From Parabacteroides sp. (GTDB lineage Bacteria; Bacteroidota; Bacteroidia; Bacteroidales; Tannerellaceae): DNA of 9,620 nt. Numbering within the stretch: position 1 is the stretch's first letter; the number at the start of each line of letters is the position of its first letter. Shown here in pieces: positions 1-6,293 of this stretch. The DNA lies in NCBI GenBank assembly GCA_020026285.1, contig JAHHQS010000145.1, positions 1 to 9,620 on the forward strand, written 5' to 3'. The notes beneath the pieces were generated by a model. It searched no databases, was not told the origin of the DNA, and saw nothing but the letters and a program-made list of their open reading frames with translations. The translations under genes were made by a program, and so were the position numbers.

Positions 1-52
1 GGAAGACAATTTATTTGTCCCAGCTATATTAACATACGAAAGAGATATTTAA
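1..52 (+). CDS. C-terminal end of an upstream protein (partial), possibly hemerythrin-domain
   Basis: Reading from base 2, the frame gives EDNLFVPAILTYERDI and stops at TAA (50-52). Only these 16 residues are visible, so the gene enters from outside the window. The ED-x-LFVP pattern resembles the last helix of hemerythrin-like domains, where an acidic residue beside LFxP completes the di-iron site; this is weak inference from a very short stretch. The stop lies only 12 bases before the ATG of the LuxR-type regulator, so the two are probably co-transcribed. Frame 1 is also open here, but it runs into the regulator gene and looks less like a protein end. Confidence 0.55.
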   Translation, partial: EDNLFVPAILTYERDI

Positions 53-64
53 AACAAAAATATA

Positions 65-667
65 ATGAATACTGGTCAGAAAATAGTTATAGTTGATTCG
101 TCTACAATCATCCGAGACGGATTAAATAGTATTTTGAAAAGGCTGCCCGGATTTCAATTGTCCGTAGTCGAAATACCAGATACGGATACTTTATTAGAAT
201 CAATCATCATCCACAAACCAGATATTTTAATAGCCAATCCTCAATTATTAATTCAACACTCATTACAAAATTTACGTGAAAAATGTGATAATTCCGACTT
301 AAAAGTAATCGCATTACTTTCAAACCTGTATCCGACAGAATTATTACAGACTTTTGATGAACAAATATCTATTTATGATGATATTGATACAATCAAAAAT
401 AAATTAAAGAAACTTTTCTCTACAGAGAACGAAGAATCAACGGAAACAACAGAGGAACAACAAAGTTTAAGTGCCAGAGAAAAGGAAATTGTAGTATGCG
501 TAGTTAAAGGTATGACAAACCGGGAAATTGCCGATACACTGTTTCTCTCAGCACATACAGTCATTACTCACCGTAGAAACATTGCTCGTAAATTGCAAAT
601 TCATAGTACAAGTGGTCTTACTATTTATGCAATTATGAACAAATTAGTAGATCTAAAAGATATATAA
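65..667 (+). CDS. LuxR-family (NarL/FixJ-type) transcriptional regulator with degenerate receiver domain
   Basis: This 200-residue protein has the size and order of a NarL-type response regulator: a receiver-like domain (about 5-118), an acidic linker (about 120-132) and a LuxR-type helix-turn-helix (about 134-197). The DNA-binding part is canonical, with LSAREKEI (135-142), KGMTNREIAD (148-157) and a recognition helix around SAHTVITHRRNIARKL (162-177). The receiver is degenerate. The usual phosphoacceptor Asp is Asn58 (PDILIANP), the N-terminal acidic pair is D11-S12, and the conserved Lys near the end is an Asp in IYDDID (103-108). Phosphorylation-independent control is therefore likely (inference). 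The ATG at 65 gives a normal domain start (KIVIVDSS). The gene follows a partial gene by 12 bases, and a strong terminator follows it. Target genes cannot be deduced from the sequence. Confidence 0.88.
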   Translation: MNTGQKIVIVDSSTIIRDGLNSILKRLPGFQLSVVEIPDTDTLLESIIIHKPDILIANPQLLIQHSLQNLREKCDNSDLKVIALLSNLYPTELLQTFDEQISIYDDIDTIKNKLKKLFSTENEESTETTEEQQSLSAREKEIVVCVVKGMTNREIADTLFLSAHTVITHRRNIARKLQIHSTSGLTIYAIMNKLVDLKDI

Positions 668-686
668 AAATGAATATATATTGATA

Positions 687-728
687 AAAAAAGGTCCAAT
701 GCTTTTTCATAGACATTGGACCTTTTTT
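687..728. terminator. Bidirectional intrinsic terminator between convergent genes
   Basis: Bases 687-701 pair perfectly with 714-728 (15 bp, core GGTCCAATG) around a 12-base loop. A-runs on the left and T-runs on the right give a U-tract in both directions. It starts 20 bases after the regulator stop and ends 15 bases before the stop of the convergent endonuclease-fold gene, so it can serve both. Confidence 0.9.
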
Positions 729-742
729 ATCTAACATAATTC

Positions 743-1657
743 TTATTTAATCTCAACAACAACCATGACTGGAAAATGATCTGAAGGCATCCGTGCATCA
801 TATTTCATCAACTGTGTTTCCTTAGGGAAATTTCCACTTTTCTCCACAACAGTCTCTTTCTTTTCACTTCTGTAACTATCAGTCAAGATTCCATATCTAT
901 AAACAGAAAAATCTTTTGTCAGGAAGATATGGTCAATTCGCTGTGTTGTAAATCTATCTGGATGGAAATCATTAAACGTACCATTCGGTTCATAACGAAA
1001 ATCAGCTTTTACATATGAATCTTCTAAGATATTAGAAGTATTCAATAACTTATACGATTCATTATTCTGGTCCACATTAAAATCACCAGAAAGGATTGCA
1101 GAGACACCTTTAGGCAATTTCTGAATCTTCTTTAAGATCAATTTGGCACTTTCTGCTCTTGCTTTTACACCTACATGATCCATATGCAAGTTGTAATACA
1201 AAAATACGTGACCAGTCTTCTTATCTTTAAACTTACCCCATGTACAAATTCTAATACAAGCAGCATCCCAACCTAATCCAGGCTTATCAGGCGTCTCAGA
1301 CAACCAAAAATCGCCATGATCCAACAGATTGAATCGACTTTGTTTATAAAATATAGCTGAATACTCACCACCTTTTTTCCCATCTTCACGTCCAACACCT
1401 ATATAGTCAAAACCAGGCAAGGCTTTTTTCAAATCTTCAAGCTGATGATATTTACCTTCCTGAGTACCAAATATATCAAAATCATGAAATTGTATCAATT
1501 GGGCTATATAAGGATAACGTTGCCCCCAGCCATTTCCAGCTAAAGAATCCCCTTTATTGGCATTTCGGATATTATACGTTGCCAAATTAAATGTTTCAGC
1601 ATGGATAGTTATACAAGCTGAAACTGCTAAAAACAAAATAAAAAATATTTTTTTCAT
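743..1657 (-). CDS. Exported endonuclease/exonuclease/phosphatase-family hydrolase
   Basis: The preferred product has 304 residues and belongs to the DNase I-like metal-dependent phosphoesterase fold. Catalytic signatures appear in order: TYN (Asn29), TQEG (Glu67), NLHMDH (His158), SGDFN (Asp192, Asn194), RIDHIF (Asp242, His243) and the terminal SDHFPV (Asp293, His294). These are the expected Mg-binding and catalytic residues. The substrate cannot be told: related exported proteins in Bacteroidetes are uncharacterised and could act on phosphodiesters or sugar phosphates. The ATG at 1657 is chosen because MKKIFFILFLAVSACITIHA is then a complete signal peptide. An in-frame ATG at 1678 would add seven residues ahead of it. 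VSAC (12-15) matches a lipobox, so the protein is either a lipoprotein or is cut after IHA. A leader hairpin lies at 1664-1688. Confidence 0.88.
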   Translation of the reverse strand: MKKIFFILFLAVSACITIHAETFNLATYNIRNANKGDSLAGNGWGQRYPYIAQLIQFHDFDIFGTQEGKYHQLEDLKKALPGFDYIGVGREDGKKGGEYSAIFYKQSRFNLLDHGDFWLSETPDKPGLGWDAACIRICTWGKFKDKKTGHVFLYYNLHMDHVGVKARAESAKLILKKIQKLPKGVSAILSGDFNVDQNNESYKLLNTSNILEDSYVKADFRYEPNGTFNDFHPDRFTTQRIDHIFLTKDFSVYRYGILTDSYRSEKKETVVEKSGNFPKETQLMKYDARMPSDHFPVMVVVEIK

Positions 1658-1663
1658 ATTACA

Positions 1664-1688
1664 GTAATTTAAAATCATGCTAAATTAC
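1664..1688 (-). promoter_or_regulatory. Inverted repeat in the leader of the endonuclease-fold gene
   Basis: Bases 1664-1671 and 1681-1688 form a perfect 8-bp inverted repeat (GTAATTTA / TAAATTAC) with a 9-base loop. It ends 6 bases upstream of the preferred ATG at 1657, and the alternative ATG (1676-1678) lies in its loop. It could cover the ribosome entry site or be a protein-binding dyad. It is very AT-rich, so chance is not excluded. Confidence 0.35.
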
Positions 1689-1722
1689 AGAAAAAAACAC
1701 ATCCATTATCATTGATTAATAA

Positions 1723-1730
1723 TAAATATA
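1723..1730 (-). promoter_or_regulatory. Weak candidate -7 box for the endonuclease-fold gene
   Basis: On the minus strand this reads TATATTTA, one base from the Bacteroidota consensus TAnnTTTG. It would give a leader of about 60 bases to the ATG at 1657. No clear -33 TTTG box is visible, and in DNA this AT-rich a near match is weak evidence. Confidence 0.22.
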
Positions 1731-1788
1731 CCAGAGATAGACATTAAATTTTGGTTAAGAAAAGTATTTTTTATCTTTTACTCCCTAT

Positions 1789-1832
1789 AAAAAAATCACC
1801 AGCTACAGATTAAATAATCTGATAGCTGGTGA
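1789..1832 (-). terminator. Intrinsic terminator after the Gfo/Idh/MocA oxidoreductase
   Basis: A 10-bp outer stem (1796-1805 with 1823-1832, TCACCAGCTA) is stacked on a 6-bp inner stem (1806-1811 with 1816-1821) with a 4-base loop and one bulged A at 1822. Going in the minus direction, seven T residues follow (complement of 1789-1795). It begins 28 bases past the oxidoreductase stop. Confidence 0.87.
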
Positions 1833-1859
1833 CCATTACCTTTTATAATTTAATAAATA

Positions 1860-3197
1860 TCAATCCCAATAAGGCAATGTATAAGGATTACGATATTCAT
1901 AATAATACAAACGATGATTACGTGCTTCTTCATCTGTACCAAAGCTCAATGTTGCAGGATCCCATTTAACTGGACGACCCAATTCATGAGCAATATTGAT
2001 GATACAACACATAATATTTGTACTACAACCAACTTCCACTGAAGCAATTGGTTTCTGACGAGAACGTACACAATCAACAAAATTCTGCATGTGTGAAGTA
2101 CTCTGTCCCATTGGAGTATCTTTTACCAAAGATTGGTCAGAACATTCAATATATCCACGTGAAACCTTTAACCAACCTTTTGTTCCAATAAATTTAATAC
2201 CTAAATCAGTTGGATTATCCTTACGGAAGTTTTCAATAACCTGTCTTGTTACCACTACTCCATCGGCATATTTCATAGTACAATATTTAGTACCATTATA
2301 ACCTTCAGGAATAAATTCAACAGGACCTGAACCATCCATACCCAAAGCAGCCTGAGTAATATCATAATGATGTGCACCCCAGTCACCAGTCATTCCATTT
2401 CCTGTTTCACGATAATTACGCCAAACAGCCCAAGGACCATGTTCCTGCATTTCCGGATTATCAATAGGAGGACACATATCTGGATGATAATGAACCTTAC
2501 TGCTTGTCAACGGTCCCATCCACTTATTAAAGTTCAAATATGGAGGAACTGGAACTTCCGGTAAATCGAATGGTTTAGGAGGCTCTCCAATATGAACCTG
2601 AACATGTTCGATATGACCGATGGCTCCAGCACGGACTAATTCAATAGCACGTTGGAATTCTCTATCAGAACGCTGCTGACTACCAACCTGTAATACACGT
2701 TTGTTAATTTCAACGGCACGTTTCAGTGCAATACTTTCAGAAATAGTATAAGTCAACGGCTTTTGAAGATAAACATCTTTCGAAGATTGACAAGCATGAA
2801 TAGCTGCTAATGCATGCCAATGGTCTGGAGTTGCAATTGAAACAACATCAATATCTTTTCTTTCTAATAAATCTTCATAGAATTCATAAGAGTCACAGCG
2901 AGGATTCCAACCAGCCTTTTTCTGCCATTCAGTACATCTTTTTACAAAACGATCCCTTTTCAAAGAATCTACATCTGAACAAGCAGCAACTTGAATACCT
3001 GGACATCTACTAGCTGCGCCAAAGTCACTCATTCCCTGACGACCTAACCCAATAAAACCATAAACAACTCTATCACTAGGAGCAAATTTTTGTCCGTTTA
3101 TAGACCAACTAGGTAAAATAGTAAGACCGGCTAACCCCAATGCAGAGAATCCTAAAAATTCTCGACGATTCATTTTATTAGTATTTTGTTTTTTCAT
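1860..3197 (-). CDS. Tat-exported Gfo/Idh/MocA-family NAD(P)-dependent oxidoreductase
   Basis: The 445-residue protein opens with a twin-arginine signal (NRREFLG, Arg11-Arg12, then a hydrophobic stretch to about 30), so it is probably folded with its cofactor and then exported to the periplasm. A Rossmann nucleotide-binding domain follows, with IGLGRQG (49-55) and ATPDHWH (122-128). The usual EKP motif of the family is QKP here (145-147, LQKPLTYTI). The C-terminal domain has GDWGAHHYD (271-279), typical of exported Bacteroidetes members. The family oxidises or reduces sugars, inositols and related polyols; the substrate here is unknown and no sugar-use operon adjoins it. ATG 3197 is used; ATG 3173 (MNRREFL) would also keep the Tat signal. 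A -7 box is upstream and a strong terminator downstream. The GH109 glycosidase relatives look less similar, but I cannot align them here. Confidence 0.9.
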   Translation of the reverse strand: MKKQNTNKMNRREFLGFSALGLAGLTILPSWSINGQKFAPSDRVVYGFIGLGRQGMSDFGAASRCPGIQVAACSDVDSLKRDRFVKRCTEWQKKAGWNPRCDSYEFYEDLLERKDIDVVSIATPDHWHALAAIHACQSSKDVYLQKPLTYTISESIALKRAVEINKRVLQVGSQQRSDREFQRAIELVRAGAIGHIEHVQVHIGEPPKPFDLPEVPVPPYLNFNKWMGPLTSSKVHYHPDMCPPIDNPEMQEHGPWAVWRNYRETGNGMTGDWGAHHYDITQAALGMDGSGPVEFIPEGYNGTKYCTMKYADGVVVTRQVIENFRKDNPTDLGIKFIGTKGWLKVSRGYIECSDQSLVKDTPMGQSTSHMQNFVDCVRSRQKPIASVEVGCSTNIMCCIINIAHELGRPVKWDPATLSFGTDEEARNHRLYYYEYRNPYTLPYWD

Positions 3198-3252
3198 GAA
3201 ATATATAATAAAGTTAAACTTATATGATTTTCGTATTTAATGTCTGCGTTTC

Positions 3253-3260
3253 CAAATGTA
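3253..3260 (-). promoter_or_regulatory. -7 promoter box for the oxidoreductase gene
   Basis: The minus strand reads TACATTTG, an exact match to TAnnTTTG. It predicts a start near 3246 and a leader of about 50 bases. No clear -33 TTTG is seen; the region where it should lie is an AT-only tract around 3261-3300. The rest of the 232-base gap to nadC holds only the nadC terminator and AT-rich DNA. Confidence 0.45.
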
Positions 3261-3366
3261 GTAAAATTTTTTTATAAATTATTATATATATAAAAAAATA
3301 CAGCGATATATTATAACAAATTAAAAATGGACGAAAGTATTGGCTTCTATTATTATAAATAACAAC

Positions 3367-3408
3367 AAAAAAGCCCGTTGATGGATTATTTAAACCATCA
3401 ACGGGCTT
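3367..3408 (-). terminator. Intrinsic terminator after nadC
   Basis: A perfect 14-bp GC-containing stem (3371-3384 with 3395-3408, core AGCCCGTTGATGG) encloses a 10-base loop. A T-run follows in the minus direction (complement of 3367-3372). It lies 21 bases past the nadC stop and insulates the oxidoreductase promoter. There is no T-run on the plus side, so it acts on the minus strand only. Confidence 0.9.
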
Positions 3409-3429
3409 CGAAATATTATTCTCAAAAAA

Positions 3430-4287
3430 TCAGCAAGCCTTAAAGCTCATATCCAAACCTTTCACAGAATGAGTTAATGCACCAACTGAGATATAATCGA
3501 CACCACATTCTGCATAATCACGCAAAGTAGCAAAAGTAATGCCACCTGATGATTCTGTTTCGAAACGGCCATTAATCATAGAAACAGCTTTCTTTGTATC
3601 TTCCGGAGTGAAATTATCCAACATAATACGATCTACACCTCCGATATTCAAAACCTGCTGAATTTCATCGAAATTACGAACTTCGATTTCGATCTTCAAG
3701 TCTTTGTTTTTCTCTTTCAGATATTGATGACAACGAGTAATAGCAGCATCAATACCACCAGCGAAATCAACATGATTATCTTTCAAAAGAATCATATCAA
3801 ACAAGCCAATACGATGATTAACACCGCCACCAATACGTACAGCTTCTTTTTCAATCATACGAAGTCCCGGAGTTGTTTTACGAGTATCCAGCACACGAGT
3901 CTTTGTACCCTCCAAAGCTTTTACATATTTACGAGTCATAGTAGCGATACCACTCATTCGCTGCATAACATTCAACATTAGACGTTCTGTCTGTAATAAT
4001 GATTGAACTTTTCCCTCAACAACAAAAGCGACATCTCCCTTTTTAACTTCAGCACCATCCTGAATAAATACGGTCATTTTCAATTCCGGATCAAAGGTTT
4101 CGAAGATTAACTTAGCCATTTCAACTCCGGCTAAAACGCCATCTTCCTTTACGATCAACTGACTTTTACCCATTTCAGTTGCAGGGATACAACATAATGT
4201 AGTATGATCGCCATCGCCTATATCTTCGGCAAATGCTAAACGAATCAATTCAGCAATAAGCTGTTCTTTAGTCTCTTTTACGTTCAT
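3430..4287 (-). CDS. nadC: Nicotinate-nucleotide pyrophosphorylase (quinolinate phosphoribosyltransferase)
   Basis: NadC converts quinolinate and PRPP to nicotinate mononucleotide, CO2 and pyrophosphate in de novo NAD synthesis in the cytoplasm. The 285-residue length is normal. Family signatures are present: EDIGDGDHTT (21-30), ERLMLN (101-106), DTRKTTPG (134-141), GGGVNHR (153-159), LLKDNH (167-172), MLDN (222-225), ESSGGI (245-250) and SVGALTHS (267-274). The Arg, His and Lys residues that bind quinolinate and PRPP are in these blocks, so the enzyme should be active. It is the second gene of a unit with the DUF4783-like gene, 8 bases downstream of that stop. nadA and nadB are not in the window, so the pathway is split or lies elsewhere. 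Confidence 0.97.
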   Translation of the reverse strand: MNVKETKEQLIAELIRLAFAEDIGDGDHTTLCCIPATEMGKSQLIVKEDGVLAGVEMAKLIFETFDPELKMTVFIQDGAEVKKGDVAFVVEGKVQSLLQTERLMLNVMQRMSGIATMTRKYVKALEGTKTRVLDTRKTTPGLRMIEKEAVRIGGGVNHRIGLFDMILLKDNHVDFAGGIDAAITRCHQYLKEKNKDLKIEIEVRNFDEIQQVLNIGGVDRIMLDNFTPEDTKKAVSMINGRFETESSGGITFATLRDYAECGVDYISVGALTHSVKGLDMSFKAC

Positions 4288-4295
4288 TTTAGATA

Positions 4296-4667
4296 TTATT
4301 CTATTCTGATTGATTGTATAAATACTTTGTTATCGGCCATTTTATAGGTCACATTTATTCGATAAGAATTACCTCCCGCTTTCATTTTTGCGACAAAGAA
4401 TCCACTATCTTTTTTTTCTGCATGATGCAACAATGTAAATGAAGTAGGTTTGTTTGCAGTAAAGAATACATTCAACATTTTAGAGGCTTCCTTTGCATCA
4501 CAAATCTTTTGATCCCCAGTTAAAGCCATATCAACAGATTGACTCAGATTTTTTTGTATGGCAGCAACATTTCCTGTTTTCAAGGCAGATGTGATTACCG
4601 TAATATCAGCAGCTTGCAAACTGATGACATGAAATACAAATATTAACAAGACCAAGAATCGTTTCAT
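4296..4667 (-). CDS. Small exported DUF4783-like protein of unknown function
   Basis: The 123-residue protein starts with a clear signal peptide (KRFLVLLIFVFHVISLQA, cleavage likely after Ala19 or Ala20). It leaves a mature domain of about 104 residues with no membrane segment. The mature part has an N-terminal helical stretch (SALKTGNVAAIQKNL, 27-41), then mixed strand and helix ending in INVTYKM and FIQSIRIE. The size and pattern suit the NTF2-like fold of the DUF4783 family. I assign the family from memory of this Bacteroidales protein next to nadC, not from a search. Its role is unknown. It has its own -7 box, its stop is 8 bases before the nadC ATG, and it is divergent from rlmH. Confidence 0.8.
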   Translation of the reverse strand: MKRFLVLLIFVFHVISLQAADITVITSALKTGNVAAIQKNLSQSVDMALTGDQKICDAKEASKMLNVFFTANKPTSFTLLHHAEKKDSGFFVAKMKAGGNSYRINVTYKMADNKVFIQSIRIE

Positions 4668-4694
4668 CTCTTCTCTTTTTACGAATATTGGTCA

Positions 4695-4702
4695 CAAAGT
4701 TA
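4695..4702 (-). promoter_or_regulatory. -7 promoter box for the DUF4783-nadC unit
   Basis: The minus strand reads TAACTTTG, an exact TAnnTTTG match. It predicts a transcript start near 4688 and a leader of about 20 bases to the ATG at 4667. No clear -33 box is seen. It lies back-to-back with a near-consensus box for rlmH (4716-4723). Confidence 0.55.
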
Positions 4703-4715
4703 TAAGAAATTTCCC

Positions 4716-4723
4716 TAACTTCG
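4716..4723 (+). promoter_or_regulatory. Candidate -7 promoter box for rlmH
   Basis: The plus strand reads TAACTTCG, one base off TAnnTTTG. It predicts a start near 4730 and a leader of about 22 bases to the ATG at 4753. It is nearly a mirror image of the opposite box at 4695-4702, with 13 bases between them. No clear -33 box is seen. Confidence 0.35.
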
Positions 4724-4752
4724 CCTTGTAAAACATGCAAATATAAAAGTAT

Positions 4753-5226
4753 ATGAAAGTTTGTTTGGTCGTTATTGGAAAAACTGATGCAACTTATTTT
4801 ACAGAAGCAATAAAAGAATACCAGAATCGTCTGGTTCATTATATACCTTTCGAAATGCAAATTATTCCAGACATAAAGAATGTAAAGAATCTGTCTGAAA
4901 GTCAACAAAAGGAAAAAGAAGGTGAACTGATTCTGAAAACTCTTCAATCAGGAGATTATCTGGTCTTGCTTGATGAGAAAGGAAAGGATTTTACATCCAT
5001 GCAGTTTGCTTCATATATGGAAAAGAAGATGAATTCAGTACCCAGAAGGTTAGTTTTTGTTATCGGAGGGCCTTATGGTTTTAGCGAATCGGTCTACAAA
5101 GCTGCCTCAGAAAAAATATCGCTCAGTAAAATGACGTTCTCTCATCAGATGATTCGTTTGATCTTTATTGAACAGATTTATAGAGCAATGACTATTCTCA
5201 ATAACGAGCCATATCATCACGAATAG
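4753..5226 (+). CDS. rlmH: 23S rRNA (pseudouridine-1915-N3)-methyltransferase RlmH
   Basis: RlmH is a SPOUT-class enzyme that uses S-adenosylmethionine to methylate pseudouridine 1915 in helix 69 of 23S rRNA on assembled ribosomes. At 157 residues it is the usual length (about 155 to 160). Visible family features are LLDEKGKDF (72-80), the knot region FVIGGPYGFS (102-111) that binds SAM, SKMTFSHQMIRLIFIEQIYRA (125-145) and the C-terminal PYHHE, which supplies the conserved basic tail residues. The ATG at 4753 gives the standard start MKVCLVVIGK. It is divergent from DUF4783-nadC, with an 85-base shared promoter region, and lies 37 bases upstream of the D-2-hydroxyacid dehydrogenase, with which it is probably co-transcribed. 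Confidence 0.96.
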   Translation: MKVCLVVIGKTDATYFTEAIKEYQNRLVHYIPFEMQIIPDIKNVKNLSESQQKEKEGELILKTLQSGDYLVLLDEKGKDFTSMQFASYMEKKMNSVPRRLVFVIGGPYGFSESVYKAASEKISLSKMTFSHQMIRLIFIEQIYRAMTILNNEPYHHE

Positions 5227-5263
5227 AAAAGCTAAATATATTGATATATAAATAAAACATAAT

Positions 5264-6220
5264 ATGAAAATCGTAATATTAGACGGCCGTACTCTTAATA
5301 AAGGAGATTTATCCTGGGATGGCTTGAAAGCTTTAGGCGAATGCCTGATTTATGAAAATACAACAGAAGACGAAGTTATTGCCCGATGTCAAGGTGCTGA
5401 TATTGTTCTGACAAATAAAGTCAGAATTTTGAAAAAAGAAATGGAACAGCTTCCCGATCTGAAGTATATCGGAGTAATGGCTACGGGTTATAATATTGTT
5501 GATATAGCAGAAGCAAAGAAACGAGGTATTGTTGTCACGAATATTCCAGCATATAGTACCGATTCTGTCGTTCAGATGGTTTTCGCTCAGATTTTAAATA
5601 TAGCCAATCAGGTAGAACATTATACCGAAGAGATTAAAGATGGCAAATGGAGCAGTAATCCTGATTTCTGTTATTGGAATACAAAGTTAATTGAGCTTGC
5701 AGGAAAGACAATCGGTATTGTAGGACTAGGGAATATAGGCTATTCCGTTGCACGCGTAGCCCATGCTTTCGGAATGAAAGTGATAGCCTTGACTTCAAAG
5801 AAAAAAGAAGCACTGGAAGATTTTATTACACCTGTAACTCGTGAAGAATTATTCCGTCAAAGTGACGTCCTTTCTTTACACTGCCCTCTAACTCCCGAAA
5901 CAAAACACTTTGTAAATGCTGAAATGCTTTCTTTAATGAAGCCAACAGCCATTTTGATCAACACGGGTCGTGGTCCATTAATTGATGAAAAAGCTGTTGC
6001 AGAAGCTTTAAACAACAGAACCTTGTTTGCAGCGGGAATGGATGTAATGGCAATTGAACCACCTACAACTGACAATCCTTTATTAAAAGCAACTCACTGT
6101 TATATGACACCTCATATTGCATGGGCAACATTTGAAGCTCGTACACGATTGATGAAAATAGCAATTGACAACATCAAAGCTTTCAAAGCAGGAAATCCTA
6201 TTAATAATGTTGCAAAATAA
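5264..6220 (+). CDS. D-2-hydroxyacid dehydrogenase (glycerate dehydrogenase/hydroxypyruvate reductase-like)
   Basis: The 318-residue enzyme belongs to the D-isomer-specific 2-hydroxyacid dehydrogenases, which interconvert 2-keto acids and D-2-hydroxy acids with NAD(P)H. The nucleotide-binding motif is GIVGLGNIG (151-159). The catalytic triad is Arg236 (NTGRG), Glu265 (AIEPP) and His284 (TPHIAW). The stretch FCYWNTKLIELAGKT (135-149) resembles hydroxypyruvate reductases, so glycerate dehydrogenase is the best guess; D-lactate or another keto acid is possible. At the end of the second Rossmann strand, where NAD-specific enzymes carry Asp, the sequence is ALTSKKKE (175-182), which may favour NADP. 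It follows rlmH by 37 bases with no visible promoter, and a long bidirectional hairpin ends the unit. Confidence 0.93.
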   Translation: MKIVILDGRTLNKGDLSWDGLKALGECLIYENTTEDEVIARCQGADIVLTNKVRILKKEMEQLPDLKYIGVMATGYNIVDIAEAKKRGIVVTNIPAYSTDSVVQMVFAQILNIANQVEHYTEEIKDGKWSSNPDFCYWNTKLIELAGKTIGIVGLGNIGYSVARVAHAFGMKVIALTSKKKEALEDFITPVTREELFRQSDVLSLHCPLTPETKHFVNAEMLSLMKPTAILINTGRGPLIDEKAVAEALNNRTLFAAGMDVMAIEPPTTDNPLLKATHCYMTPHIAWATFEARTRLMKIAIDNIKAFKAGNPINNVAK

Positions 6221-6221
6221 A

Positions 6222-6267
6222 AATAATAAAGCCTGAGATTCTTTCTGATATCTCAGGCTTTATTATT
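6222..6267. terminator. Bidirectional hairpin terminator between the dehydrogenase and aroC
   Basis: An 18-bp perfect stem (6222-6239 with 6250-6267; core AAAGCCTGAGAT) has a 10-base loop. The outer part of each arm is AT-only (AATAATAAA / TTTATTATT), giving an interrupted U-tract in both directions. It starts right after the dehydrogenase stop and ends 26 bases before the aroC stop. Confidence 0.85.
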
Positions 6268-6293
6268 CCATATTATATGGGGCCCTAACATTC

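Noticed and set aside
3261..3310. AT-only stretch upstream of the oxidoreductase as a possible origin or attachment site
   Set aside because: There are no DnaA boxes, iterons or direct repeats; it looks like ordinary AT-rich promoter-upstream DNA.
3724..3981. An 85-codon plus-strand frame opposite nadC
   Set aside because: It is antisense to a clear enzyme gene, and its Ser/Thr/Asn/His-rich composition is what the complement of nadC codons gives.
4606..4947. A 113-codon minus-strand frame overlapping the DUF4783-like and rlmH starts
   Set aside because: It covers the shared promoter region and runs antisense into rlmH. Its protein is low-complexity with many Phe and Cys and has no family features.
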